Assembly (NCBI GenBank): GCA_025716855.1
Contig: JAIXMQ010000030.1
Coordinates: 186,001-250,000 of the forward strand
Direction: 5' to 3'
DNA from: Pilaira anomala
Taxonomy: Eukaryota; Mucoromycota; Mucoromycetes; Mucorales; Mucoraceae
Length of the DNA stretch: 64,000 bases
Shown here: positions 35,297 through 48,700 of the stretch, one piece after another
Position numbering within the stretch: the stretch's first letter is position 1
Layout: each line of letters begins with the position of its first letter
Program-made: the position numbers and the translations under genes
The notes under the pieces: generated by a model
What the model was told of the DNA's origin: nothing
Databases searched by the model: none
Seen by the model: the letters and a program-made list of their open reading frames with translations, nothing else

Positions 35297-38200
35297 AATA
35301 ATATAATTTTTTAAAAATAAAGGGGGAGAGGCGGACAAGTAAAAAGGAATAGATAATTTTGTTGATCTCTTTTTCTTTGATCTTTCTTTTTATGTACAAG
35401 AAGTAGAAGAAATAGTGTAGGAAAATGAAAAAAAAGATGGAATGTTTTTTTTTCTCAGCCTTATTCTTTATGAAGAAGAGAAGAAAAAAGAAGATTACAG
35501 TTTTAAAAAAGAAAAAGACAGAGATAGATAGAGAGAGAGGGGGGTTCAAATCAAATGTGGGACAATAGAAATGACTTCTTAAATGCTGAAAAAATACAGA
35601 ATTTACCATGCTTTACAAATAAATAAAATAAGGTGTATAAGGGATAATTTTAGAATAACAAGATTTTATTTTTATTATCTACAGGCCAGAAGAGGACCTA
35701 GATCTCGATACATTTTAAAAAAAATTATGCTTTAACCATAAATTGGTATTTTTACTAGTTATCTATCGCGTCACAAACAAGAATATTTATATATTTTAAA
35801 ATACTTTATCTTGATTTCAATATTGCACATAGCATTATAAATAAATCTTAATATAGATATCATTGGTGAAACGATCTTTACGACAATGGGCAAAATGCGA
35901 AGAATAGGTAAATCTTCCTACATTTATTCTTGTTACCTTATTACGGACCCTCTCGGTGTAACATGATGTTTTGAGTTGACCCAAATTATCGAAAACTTTC
36001 TATTTAGATTACGAAAACGAGGTACAGATAACTATATAAAGTACTTAATTATATAGCTTAATCATGGCTCTTGCGTTTTCGTTTTCTTGTATTTCTCTTA
36101 ATCTATTATATGTCTGTATATATTTAATTTTTTAAAATATACTCTATATAAATCATTACGCAATGAGAAACGAGGATATAATTTTTTTTTAGTGTGCATT
36201 TGACTATGAATGTCTATCTATGCTTTAGAATAACTGAAAATATTGGTTATTTATATACTTTTTGGAAAAAACATGTGTGGTGTCAAACTTTTAGCTCAAA
36301 TTGTTCTGAATACCCTTAATATACCATTTAAACAATATTTTATTTTTCTCTGCCAATGCACTCCAAACAGCATGAACTTGGTTAATTCAAATAATGGAGC
36401 TCAATTGTTATTTACATGCAACAGCTTGCAAACGTACTATCATAGAGTCTGTGTACTTACTATTTGAAGAATGTATTAAAATATTAGCTCAAACTATTAG
36501 CCGATAAAAGTTAAATAATATCCAGGTCAACTTCATATTTAGACAGCAGATTCGGCTTTTTTTAGTTAAAAAAAAAAAGTAAATATAGCCATCATGCATA
36601 TAATTATTCTCTCATAACTCATAAAAAGGAGACTTGATGATTTATTATAAGTACAATACTTTACAATATGCTTCTCGAGATAACATACATAATTGAATGA
36701 CATCACATGACATCAAGTCTATTATGCGCGTTTTGTAGTAACACGACATATGGTGTTTATAAAACATAACAATGGTGTCATCAATCAAAGAAGAGTATTT
36801 TAGACTTGTCATAATTAATCAAAAGGGTGACAAGCGGCTTCAACTTATACATAAATCAAGACAATTTTTGTTCTCGCCGAGAAACAAAAAGAGGTGTATC
36901 GGTTTATATGTTAAAGACACACGTTTTTTCTTTGCAATTATGTTATTGTTAAACAAATGGTAGAAATTTATATGTATTATGCTGTCGAAACGTGTTTCTA
37001 GACTGTTTTGGTTACACGGCTCCAATAACATAGGTGTTAGGATCACCGAGACATATATCGAAAGTCGATTTCGGATGATTGTTAAACCAGTTTAATGATG
37101 ACTTGTTAAAAACGCAAATGCTATTTATGCGATACTATTTTTTTTTTTTTTTGGCATGCAGAAGTGAGTCATGTTTGTATGTGATATTATCAGAACAAAT
37201 TTAACAAGATATTATGAAATGAAGTTTAAGATAGCGTTTGTAGTTGTAATTTCAAGAACCAAAAAAAAAAAAAAAAAAGAAACTAACAAATTAGCAATAG
37301 GATACAGACTCAGGTTCTTAGGCGCCAGTAGGAATTAACTCCGGTACGTCTCACAGTACTTTTTTGATCAGAACTTGCACACATAACTTTGTTGGGCTGA
37401 GTGTGGGCGAAAAGAACAAAAAATTTGAGTGGCATATAATTACACATTTATCAACTCATAACAGGTGTGTTTTTCTAAAAAAAAAAAAAAGGAGCCAAAA
37501 GATCAATCGTATGATCTATTTGTAAGCATTGTTTTTATATTACCACCATTTTAAGTTTCAGTTATTTTAAAAGTGGTGTAAATTTAGAAGAATGCGAAAA
37601 AAAAATCCTAGTTTCATAGGGCTGAATAATAAAATAAATAAAATAAAAACGCACCTTTTTATCAGATTAATTTATCAGATTGAATGTTATACACAGCAAA
37701 ACTTGAGATGCTGTCGATCACATGTCTGTTTATTATCGACGGAATGCGGGTAACACAGATGATACTAGCACTTTTTTTTTTTTATTTATATACAAACAAA
37801 CACTTTTTGTATAGGATTGACTCTCGGTAAAATACAAATACGAGGAAAAAAAAAATGGTGTGACTTAAATATACGAAGTTTTTTTTTTTTTTTCTTTTTT
37901 TAAATATGTAGCCGAGAAAGATTGCAAGAGTAAAAAATAATAAAAACAATTGTTATGTCATTTTTACGAACCATCATTAATGTATTAGTATGCTTTTTAT
38001 GAGTAACCACCACATATTTTTCTTAAAGCTTCAAAATATTTGTTGTGAATATATTTGTACAACATAAAAGTGTAGGCAATTTTTTGTTTATAAAAGTTTT
38101 TTATATGTGACAGATGACTAAAAATGAAATGATTTTTTTTAAACAAAATAACAATAAACTTGTTTTCTTTTGCCAGTAGAAAATAAATAATAGGAGCACG

Positions 38201-38910
38201 TAGATTTCAAATAAAAAAGACATGTATTATAGGAGATTCTTCCTCTCAAAATAACTTACAAAGATGAGGGGGCGTATTTGTTACATTTTTTTTTTTTTAG
38301 TTCGTTTTTTAAATATAAATATTTGAAAGCGCGTTTGTGCTTCAAATGGCAAAGATCAGTTTTTTAATATAAAATGCATTTTAAACTTCTGCCGTTATCT
38401 CTATCAAATCATCTCCTTTTTTCAGGGCAGATAATCGATGGCAATCTTGAGATATAGAAGGATTGAAATGTAAAGGTAAAGCATGAGTCAAATGGTACTT
38501 TTTATGTATTATTCTTTTAAGGTAAGAAACAACAATAAAACAAAAAAGGGCTTGGTGGCTTTGTTATAGAAACAATGGAGAAACGGTTTAACCATCTTGA
38601 CATCGGCAACGGGATAATTTAATATTTAGAATAATGCAACGATTTTATATTTATTTATTTTTAATAAGAAAAGGTCGGTTTTTTTTGTCTTTTTTTTTTT
38701 TTTGTAAGGTAATGAATTACATTCTATTAAAATATAAAAAGCAAAAAAAAAAAAGAATGATTTATGTAAATGGTAAAGAACAAGAATTAAAAAAAAAAGA
38801 GTATTAAGGAATAATTAAAGAGAGAGAAAGAGAGAGAGAGTGTGTGTGTGAGAGTGAGTGAGAGGGTGAGGAATTAAAAAATAAAAGGAAAGTATTATAT
38901 GTACACATGG
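35297..38910. other. 3.6 kb region without a recognised gene
   Basis: Long AT-rich stretch with no exon chain of any family I know. The longest open frames are 60-75 codons and look random (for example 36772-36963). A slightly GC-richer patch lies at 36980-37110 and another at 37300-37400. TATA-like sequences followed by very short ORFs occur near 36030-36100. Scans for tRNA, 5S and spliceosomal RNA landmarks were negative by eye. It may hold upstream regulatory DNA of the RasGEF gene or a non-coding transcript. Confidence 0.45.
38820..38871. repeat. GA/GT purine-rich microsatellite
   Basis: A compound run of GAGAGA, then GTGTGTGT, then GAGAGTGAGTGAGAGG units, lying about 40 bases past the hydroxylase stop. 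Directly visible. Confidence 0.85.
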
Positions 38911-40028
38911 TTAATTCGTAACAGGATCTTCAAGGGTTAAGACGGTGCCGAACACGTAATCCCACACTTTTGATGTAATACCAAATCCACTATCGAATTT
39001 CTTATAGTGATGAGCGACATGATATCTTTTGAGTTCTTTAAAATAAATTTCTGGGACTTGAGCATGATGAAGATAGTAATGCACCATATCATAACAGATG
39101 TATCCAAGAAAAACACCAGCAATAAACGCATAAGCCAATGCAGGATATAAAATTGCGTGAGATAATTTAATAATTGGGATACTTATAAGAATAGTTAAAG
39201 CAGGCGGCATCACTAATCTCAATCTATGGTAAATAAATATATAAGTAAACAGACCGATATATAAACCTGGTTTAAATTTATTTACCTGTCCATTGGCATA
39301 TGATGATGAATGCCATGTAAAGTAAAATGCACTAATAAAGCAAGTGGATGATCAGGCAGCAGATCATCAAGATGAAATAAGAATCGATGAAGTACATATT
39401 CAAGTAAAGACCAAGCGAATACACCGGATGAAAAGCCCAAAGCGATCGTTTCAATGGATATATTAGAAGAATTCCATGATTTGTACAAGAGGTAACCAAC
39501 AAAAGGTAACCACAACATAGGTACTACAAACCAATTGGTCTTTGAAAGTACATCCAATAAGGGGTTATCAAAGTAAGGTACACAATAAGGCGTATACCTT
39601 GGTCTATGAACTTGTTCAAGATAATAAGCCTTTGAATAAGTAGCATTCCATAACTGTGGAAATAAAGCTTTACGGAGATCAAGAAATTCTTCATCGCGAG
39701 AATCCTTTACTGTTTCAAATTTACGCTTTTCTCCTTCACTGACGTCTTTCAACATATTACTCGCTTGTCCTTCCTTATCCAAGTCCCCAATATAGAGTTC
39801 TGTTAATAGGTCATAAGCCGCTTCGGAATGACTATGGTAACTCATGTCTTCTAATACTGAAGTAACATCTGTTCCTGCAAATTCCAAAAGTATTCCGTCT
39901 CCACCAGGGTGATCTGCCAAAAAACTTGTAATATCATATACTTTGCCATTCACAATAACCCAACACGAATCTTCGTGACAGTGACTTCTTACTTGAGTTT
40001 CTGTAAAAGTAGTTGTCATCGTTGCCAT
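38911..40028 (-). CDS. SCS7: Fatty acid 2-hydroxylase (cytochrome b5 fusion)
   Basis: 351 residues in two exons; the intron is 39224-39285. The N-terminal cytochrome b5 domain carries the heme-binding ITSFLADHPGGDGIL and, as the second ligand, the SYHSHSEAAYDLL region. The C-terminal fatty-acid hydroxylase domain has four or more hydrophobic segments and the di-iron histidine boxes LHRFLFH, HGIHHHMPMD, YYLHH and YHVAHHYKK. The enzyme adds a 2-hydroxyl group to very-long-chain acyl groups of ceramide in the endoplasmic reticulum. Length and order match yeast Scs7. The start at 40028 yields MATMTTTFTETQV just ahead of the b5 domain. Confidence 0.96.
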
Positions 40029-40373
40029 TTAAAAAAGCTTATTTGTGTTTTTTTTTAAAAAAAAAAAGGGCTTACAAAAAGAAGAAACAAAACGAAAAAA
40101 AAAAAAAAGTTGTGGTTAAATAATGAACTGATTCAATCCGTACCACAATATAGCCTTTTTAATAACCGAAGTGAAAGAACAAAAGAGAAAGAGTGGTGAC
40201 AAGAATGTACAAATTAATATTACATGCAGAAAATAAAATAAAAAGAAAAACGTTTCTGTTTTATTACTTTTATTTTTTATTTTATTTAGATTGCGTAAGG
40301 AAGTGAGCTATTAAGAATAGATACATTTTATGTCAGTTTTAATTTCTATAGTTTATTTTCCTTTTAATATAAC
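40029..40373. other. Intergenic region, hydroxylase promoter
   Basis: 345 bases between the hydroxylase start and the Dpb2 stop. AT-rich, with A runs at 40059-40069 and 40096-40109. No further feature is recognised. Confidence 0.45.
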
Positions 40374-42638
40374 TTACCATTTTTCGGACAGACGGGTATT
40401 GGGATAATAAATACTCCATTCAAAATCTGAATTTGGGAAGCTTCCTGGGTTTATACAATGAGTCCCTTCATAAGTAATACCATAGTTTTCACATTTATCA
40501 GCCATAATTAACTGAAAAAGAAAAATTTAATTAAAATGATGAAATTATACATTTAACAAAACAACTTACAGTTTGAGGAAGAGGATATAATCTTAAAGCA
40601 CTATCATATGACCAATAGATGGGTTTTACAGATAAAGGTAATGGGCTTAGATGACCTTGATCAACTATAGTATGTACAAGCTAATGCAATTAAAACATTA
40701 ACATATATACATGCATTTTAAGTATTATATATGTATGACTTACATGTCTGATAGGGTCATCATCAATTTCCAAGTTTGGTGTTAATAAAGTATTTCTCCA
40801 AATTTTACTCAACATGTCTTCTCTAAAAATAACAAGTTCTTGAGTACAATAACGGATACGACATGGATTAGTTGTGAATGTAAATTTTCTAACTTTTTGT
40901 TGCATTCGTCCTATAAAACTCGGTGGAATTTCTCTCTGCGGTAAAGTATTACCTCCCCACGGATCTTTCGGTCCAGGTACAAAGACAAAGTTAGAATGTG
41001 TTGCCAAGTTATGAAACTCCCCAATCAGATCGGCTAAAGCGGAGAAATTGTCCTTATATTCGGATGTTTGTGAAGCCGAGTATCTGAAAGGTTTACTAGA
41101 GAAATTTCCAATAAAAATAAATGCAAGTGGTACTTGCGCATTTGAGTAACCATCAAGAATTATCCTTAACGCTTTCATCACCTTTTTATATATATATTTG
41201 TTTTTTTAGTTGTCCTGTGCCATTACTTTCTTATTTAGCCTTATTTTACCTTGGGTTGATCTAAATGTAAATCGGATATAATAACAAATGTAATATCGTT
41301 GTTTGTAGTTTCTTCTATTTTTAATAATTTCTATTAAAAAAAATTTTTTTTTTATTTGACACGTTAGTTACACTTGTAAATATACATGTATTTCTTTTTA
41401 CGTACTTCGTCAATCAATGGTTTTTGTAATCCTAGAAAGTTTACATGACTAAATAATGCACTATATAAAATAATAGACTTTGATAAGACTGATATAGACT
41501 CTATTCCAATTATTTCATCTGTACATAAAAAAAAAAATATCCTACTCTGTCATGTCACGAGATTCTGCAGGTGGAAGATTGACTTCTACTACATGAAATC
41601 GATGGTCATCACCATAAGTTCCTTCTACCAAAACAAATGATCCATCCGTAAATAATCCATAATTATATTGCTGTATAACATATTAATGTTTTTTTTTTCT
41701 TTGAAAGTGCTATAAATAAAAACTTACTGCGTTATCTAAAACTAATTCTATATGTGCATCCTCATCTTCCAAGAACACTTTCTTTTCTTCAACCTGAGTT
41801 AACATTCCAAATAAAATGAAATCCTCTCCATCATGACCAATCAATGCTTTGACAGGTGTAATCTATGAAATAAATTAATAACCGCTTTTTTCCCGTCCTT
41901 GGCATTTATTATTCTTACTCTAATGAAATTGGCTGAATCTGTCATACGCATTGTAGGAGGACAGAAATTCTCATTTCTCAAAAGTCTCTGTCGAACTAAT
42001 AATAATCTTTCTCTAAACATCTCTCCCTTTTCTCTCGCTCCAGCCAATAACTTGCTACTTTGTTTCGATCTATTCCATTACTTAATTTGATGATTCTCTC
42101 TTTTTTTTTTTCCCCCCTAAAAGACCAAGACTTACTTGTTAAATGTTCTGGTATGTTCATCATAGACTAATTTAGGCATACTAAACGCATCCACTACATG
42201 AAAATGTTGTGTCACATCCACTGATTCGATATGTGCTTCGTCTATTGTCATATCCTGTAATGATTCATTTATATCTTCGTCAGCTCGTTGAAAAGGTGTC
42301 AAAGTAGCTGCAATAGCTGCTGAACTTTGCATCATAGTAATGACGTCTCGAATAGTTGCTTCATCGACAATCACAAGTCGTTCCTCTATTTTTTTTTAAA
42401 AAAAAAATAGTAAATAAAAAAAAGATGTGTACGTTTTTTACTCGAGAGTTGATCGTTTACCACTGAATCGTTTCTTATAAGCTCTAATGATCTTCTCTAT
42501 ACTGTCTACTACATCCTCTTCATTGATCAATACTTCTTCTAAATATCGGGTAGCGTCTGTTTGTACATGAAGTCCATACTTTTTCGTAAATATACTATAG
42601 ATGGCTCTCTTTACTTTTAACTTTGTATTCGCTACCAT
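40374..42638 (-). CDS. DPB2: DNA polymerase epsilon subunit 2 (Dpb2)
   Basis: About 540 residues in roughly ten exons. The N-terminal Dpb2 helical domain begins [23 protein letters not shown] linker ([18 protein letters not shown], then LRNENFCPP) leads to an OB-fold region ([21 protein letters not shown]). The inactive calcineurin-like phosphoesterase domain follows: [44 protein letters not shown], and [14 protein letters not shown]. The C-terminus reads [20 protein letters not shown]...SEKW. This B-subunit ties the polymerase to the CMG helicase in leading-strand replication. The stop as read (TGG TAA) overlaps a perfect GTAAGT donor. If that intron is spliced, the codon after SEK would become TGA, so the end barely changes. 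The start lies 76 bases from the next gene's stop. Confidence 0.93.
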
Positions 42639-42714
42639 TTTTTTTTATTAAAAGTAAAAAAGGAATAACGACAAAAAAAATTATCATGTATCATTCGCGT
42701 ACTGAAAAAAAAAA

Positions 42715-45700
42715 TTATAAAGTACGCGATTTATTTGGAAGAAGTCGTGTTTTTATCTCAGCAGTAGCAGCAGCACCAGCATTTGAATAATAAAATCCAT
42801 CATAGCTTTCTCCAAATAAGATTCTACCTTTTCGAACGGACTCATTTACTTTTTCTTCTTCTGGTTTGTATTGTTTCATGTACATGTCTAGTAGTTCTTG
42901 ATCAACATTGAATGAGATACGTTTATCGACTGCTTGAAGTTCAATCAATCTTTGAAGTTCATCGTCTGCGTTATCGTTTGAATGCAATGATTTTATATCA
43001 TTATCTTCTTCTTCGGTATTATAGCTACTACGTGTTGTGTTGGATGGTCTTCTAGATCTTTGGGCTATCGACTCACTCTTGCTAGAAACGCTAGATCTTC
43101 TAGACCGAGTAGGTGTAATCGTGGTCATTGTATTAGTAGTAGTAGAAGGAGTAGGTTGCTTATTGCTCAACATCAATTTATTCTTCAGGAACGCAGGACT
43201 ATGACGAAGTGCAGCACGTAAAAATTCTATTCTATAAACATGAGTACCAGAACCTTTTTAAAAAATGTTTTCTCACTTACGTTTTTGAATTTCTTCCATC
43301 ATCTCAGCAATAGACCAAGTCATATTTCTATATTCTAAATTAGGTTGTTTAAATGGAAAATTATACATATTGTAAAACGTATTTTGTGTAGGTCCTCTTA
43401 AACTAAGACAATGCTTTGTAGCTGGAATTCGAATATAGATAAAAGTACGGTTGGTAGAAGAACGATTCTTCATCACTGTCAACTCATCTGATTTTGCTTT
43501 CTTCTTTCCTATCACTGTATCCTTGACTTTCTTTGTAAGTAAATCAAAACTAGCAAAACTACCTTCTCGTCTTGATAATGTGCGATTGAGTGGTCTTTCA
43601 CCAGATTGTGTTGATGAGAGTGTATCAATTTTACTAGTAGTACCTGAAGCCACTTCAAGAGAGACCATATCTGCATCTTCATCATTATCGTCATCATACT
43701 CATCATCACTACTTTCCTCACTTTCGTCTGATTCTTCTTGCACTTGACTCTCATCCGGCATAATACGAGGAAAGAAATAATCCTTCATAATTGTACCAAA
43801 TGCAGTACTAATTTGAAGATGAAGTGGCAATAAATTAATTTCCAACTGTTGAATAATAGGAATACCACCAACAGGAGGAAGAGACTCTAGTACACCACGC
43901 AACATCTTTTGTCTTGAGAAGTCCACTTCTTGACCCTGTAAAACAAAAGCCTCCAGGACATTTGTAAATACTGGATTATCAGTTGTATTCATAATCTGCA
44001 TTCTTTCAATTTCAATTGTACTTCGCTTCGATCCATTTTGTTTTGACAACATGACGAATTTTGTATTTACCAACATCCATTTACAAAGTGAATTCGTGTT
44101 TTTTATGTCGTTGTCATCATTCAATAATGCTTCCCATACAATTTCATCTGACGTAAAACTAAATCGCATTGCATTATCTGTCTCTTCTAAATGAATATCT
44201 CGTCGAAAGGTTTGAATGCATCGAATTGCTTCCACTACCAAATAAAGTTTTTCTAGGTTTTCTCGCATCTTTTTTCGGTTTCGATTAAATTCACGTATAC
44301 CGAGTGAATCTAGACGAGGCAAAGCGTGCATGAATTTCTTGTGTAGTGCTAACAGTACTCGAGACCGGTTTTGTAATACACCTACTTGTTTCACTGTCTC
44401 TGCTAAATCACTTCGCTCGGCTGCAAGCATCACATCTTTAAATTTGCTTAACCTCTCCTTCTTACTGGAAGATCCTTCGTTTCCCAGCAGTAAATTGATT
44501 AATGTATAGTATAACACATGCGCCTGTTGTGAGTTTAACACTAATTTAAATTGAGGAAAATGCAGTTCAAATGTATTCGTTCGATCTTCAAACAGACTCT
44601 TTCGTGATGAGTCATACTTATTAATCTTGATTCTCAAATGGTTGTATCTATCCAATTGAACTGTACCCGAGAGTTGAGAAGCCACACGTTGAAAGTTATC
44701 AAAGTATTTTGCATCACGATAATACCACAACTGTTCCGGTTGTATCCAAGCAGCCCAATGCATGTTTTTTGATTGACCATCAGTACTTTTAGTATCTTTT
44801 AACCGTTTGGCTACCAAGAGTTGAGCATTATCCAGCGCGACCAGGATACGATCCTTAACCGATCTGACATCTTTATCAGCCGCTTCATTATTACAGGTAT
44901 CAATAATACTAAAAGCCTTCACAAGAATCCGTTCATTTGTAAACAAAATTAAATGATCTAAACCTTTATCACTTTGAAAATTCACTTGAGGATTAATCAT
45001 ATCGACCAAGTACTTGCTTTTCATTTCATATAAATCCGGAATACTCTTGTACTGATAATCCGGATCATTTACATTTTCCTCTGATGTTTCAAACACGGCA
45101 TCATTAGCAGGTTGATGTGGTTGATTTTCTTCAGTCTCATTGTAGGCTACGTAATTATGTAAACGTTCCGATAATAATTTATCAATGAGATCTTGTGTCA
45201 TATCCTGAGTTTCTTCTGCTAATGGAACATCGGGTTTCCAAGCTTGTTGCTTTTTAGCGGTATCCACGAGATCTTGCAAAAATTTGAGACAACGCGAGGA
45301 TAAGTTATAGAGTTGCACTGAACGATGACTCTTGATGTCTTGCCAGTAATACACTGCGTCACGTACAGAATTGTTCCAGATGATTTGTGGGTTATGGATG
45401 AAGAAGCGGTCTTGGAAGGGTCCCATGAGTGTTTCCCACCGATTGAGCTCGTCTCGGCGGCCAAGAGAGGATGTAGTGGTATGTGGTGAATCCCGATCGT
45501 TCATGTTGAGTTCATTTTCAAGAATTAATTGTCCTAAATAAGTGTGAAGCATGTATCTGCTTTGACTTAGATAGTTTAATTTTTCTGTCAATGCAGCATG
45601 CTATAAATAAAAATAAAAAAAAGAAAGAAAGAAAGAAAGAAAAACAAATTAATATTGTGCTTTATGGTATATCTGTATGATGTAATCTTACTTGATCTGC

Positions 45701-48700
45701 AATTTCCTTTTCGTAAGAATTCATGGTTTGCATTGCATCAAGTACAATATCCAATTGTTTATCATGCTCCTCAATAACTCTATCCAGATCAGATGCCCTT
45801 CTTTGCAAATGAGCTTTTTGAAATTCATGCGAATCTATTGGATTAAAAAAAAAAAAAAAATCAGTATCTCTTTTTTAAAATGTCAATTTTTTGTTACGTT
45901 ACCCATTCCTTTTCCTATACCACAATCATGTGTAGAACGTAAATAATCTCTGCTATTTGTTTCCCCTTCATCATTCTGTCTCACAAAATAAAACAAGGGC
46001 GAGAAAGCGAAAGGGTACACATCAATTTTCTTGTACGGCAATTGGTTTTGTCTTGCATAAGATACTGAATCCAAAATGACAAAATCTCTTGCATCCACCC
46101 ACTGAAACAACTGATGTTCTTGTTCCTGTCGACTCCTGGATAACTGTGAGGCCTTAATCACACGCAAATCAATATCTCGTAACTTGACTTCCAGTTCATG
46201 GAACGTCATAGATGCCTTGGACGATGGGTCTACTTTATTGATCTCTCGACGTTGATGTATATCCACATTGAATTCCACTACAGTTGCTTTTAAACCGGCT
46301 GAACCTCCGCCTTTTACGTTCATATAAGTCTCTTCGTCTGTACAAAAGAAACCAATAGCTAATGGCTTGATGACGAACTTATACTTGATTGTGTTTAGGT
46401 GCTCGCCAAACGACTTGGATTTCTCTTGATCACGAGGGAATAAGTTACCTCGACGCATTGGAATTGAGATGGGACTACCGAGCAGCCTGTACCATGATGT
46501 AAAATGTTCAATAAAGCATGGACTGATGTACATGGCGTTTTGACAGCATGGTACGTTAGAAGCTTGGTTGAGTTTAATGATACTGAGTGAAAGATGAACA
46601 AAGTCAGACCTAAAACCGCGATAAGCATCATACGTTTCCTATAAAAAAAAAAGTATTTAGAATATGCATCCATATTTTTATAGAAAAATAAAACTTACTT
46701 TATCATAATACATCTCGACTTGCTTAAAAGATTGAAATAAGACATTATAATGAGGAGAAAAAGTATGTGTTCGACATCTATTCAGCCGATGTGCAACTTG
46801 ACACTTCTCACACCGATTACAACCTAACCTTTCAAAAGCCAACCCAATACCCATCCTTACACCATCCGTTAGCTTCAAGACCACCTTTAAAAACCGATTA
46901 TGTTCTTTCATAGCCACAGGTTTTCTTTCAAACACACCGGGTAAACTAGGCACAAACCCACCTCGAATTAAATCAGGCACACCAAACGCATACTGTTTAC
47001 TTACAATCTGCATAAACTCATGTTCTGGATTATCATAGCCTAGTAGCCAAACCACATCATCGCTCCAAATTTTTGTAAGGCCTGCACCTGTACCCTGTAA
47101 TTTATATGGATCACGCGTTCCTTTCACTACAAGAGCTAGATCACCACCCCCAATAAACCGTAACTTTGTCTGAGTATGGATCATGAACCGCACTTTGTCC
47201 CAGAAGCCTAAACGAGATGACGGATCCTTTGGTTTAGACGCAATTGTTTCAAGTACACGAGCAATATCTTGTATAGAAGGACTATAAGAGATAGACCAAC
47301 ACAGTGTGGACATGGATGATGTCAAGATATGATAATCGACTACAGAATAAAACTTGATTGGAGATGCTGTTCGAACAACAGAAAGTGTATATCCGTTTGG
47401 AATAACTGGCACCAGGATAACTCGACTACCGCACGATGCACCGAGTTCATCGCCTAAAACGTAATTTCCTTCTAAACACCAAGAGACACGACTCTGGTTT
47501 CGACTTTTCGTGCTACTTGCATCATCCATGGTTCCTGTAGTAGCTGATGTACCTTGTGGTGATGGTACATATAACAATGGTAGAGGATAATCTCGTACCT
47601 TAATCCAAGTCTGTCCTGCTTTAATGGATAGATGAAATGGGATAAGTGCTGAAAAGTCATTCGAGAGCGGTACACCTCCACCAATTGTATGTACAAACTG
47701 TCTTGTTTCATCTATTGGAAAATCTGCTGGTTTAAAACTAATCTTGACGAACTGACTACAGAAATGAGCTAAAGGTGGGTATAGAGGAAGTGGTAAGATA
47801 TCAATGAGAAATAAACTGGATTCAGGTCTTTGTAATTCATCCAAAATATCCTCTTCATCCTCATTCATTGAGTTTCTATAGTTACGTAAATGTAAGTCAT
47901 AATAATACTGTTGTTCTTGTTGTGTTTGTTCATTGATGTTCTTAATCCAGAACTGAGAAAGATGATGTAACAAGTTTTTTTGTGCTTCTGCAATTTGTGC
48001 ATGTACCTCTATTAAATCAGGTGAGTTGGGTGTTGAAGAAGGTTCGTCTGTAGTATGTTCTGATGTGGATAACATGGTTTGAATTTTCTCTTGCAAAGCA
48101 TCTTCATACGCTAATCGTTTTTGTTGTTCTAATAATCCTGTGCGTAAGATATTTCGTAACTTGGCTTCAAAAGGATCATCATCAAATTGAATTGAGAATA
48201 CATGTGTCTTGATATAGATACAAGGGATTAAGAGAGGTTGGTTTTTACAGGTAGGACCAAAGTAAGTGAAGGTTTTGTTAGATAGGATACGTGCATGGAG
48301 TTCCTTGGCTGCTTTGATGAACCCAACTACGTTCTCTGTCACAGTATTTAATATATAGTTGTAAGGTACACGTAAAAATAACTTTCTTGCTTTAAATTCA
48401 ATTAGTTTTCGGTGCTTAACAGAGACTTGAGCTTGATCGAATTCAATCAGTTGTTCCCAGTAGGACTTGGTTTCAGGTGATGGAGACTGACCTAACAACA
48501 TCATGTTTCTAAACTTGATCGTTAAATCTAATTTTCGTTCAATTGTAAGTTGATCTAGACGAAGATAAAGTTGTTTCTCGTTTGGTAACAACAGATGAAT
48601 ATCACCTCTAGCAACAGATAGATCCAGATGAACAGGTATTTTTTCTTCTTTTTTCTTCTTCTTGTTTTCCTCCTCCTCCTCCTCCTCCTCCTTTTTTGGA

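Noticed and set aside
36772..36963. 63-codon ORF in the gene desert
   Set aside because: There is no domain, no codon bias and no splice partner. It has the length expected by chance and was kept only as part of the desert note.
37290..37400. Possible structured non-coding RNA in a GC-richer patch
   Set aside because: No match by eye to snRNA, SRP, RNase P, 5S or tRNA landmarks, so it is not called as a feature.
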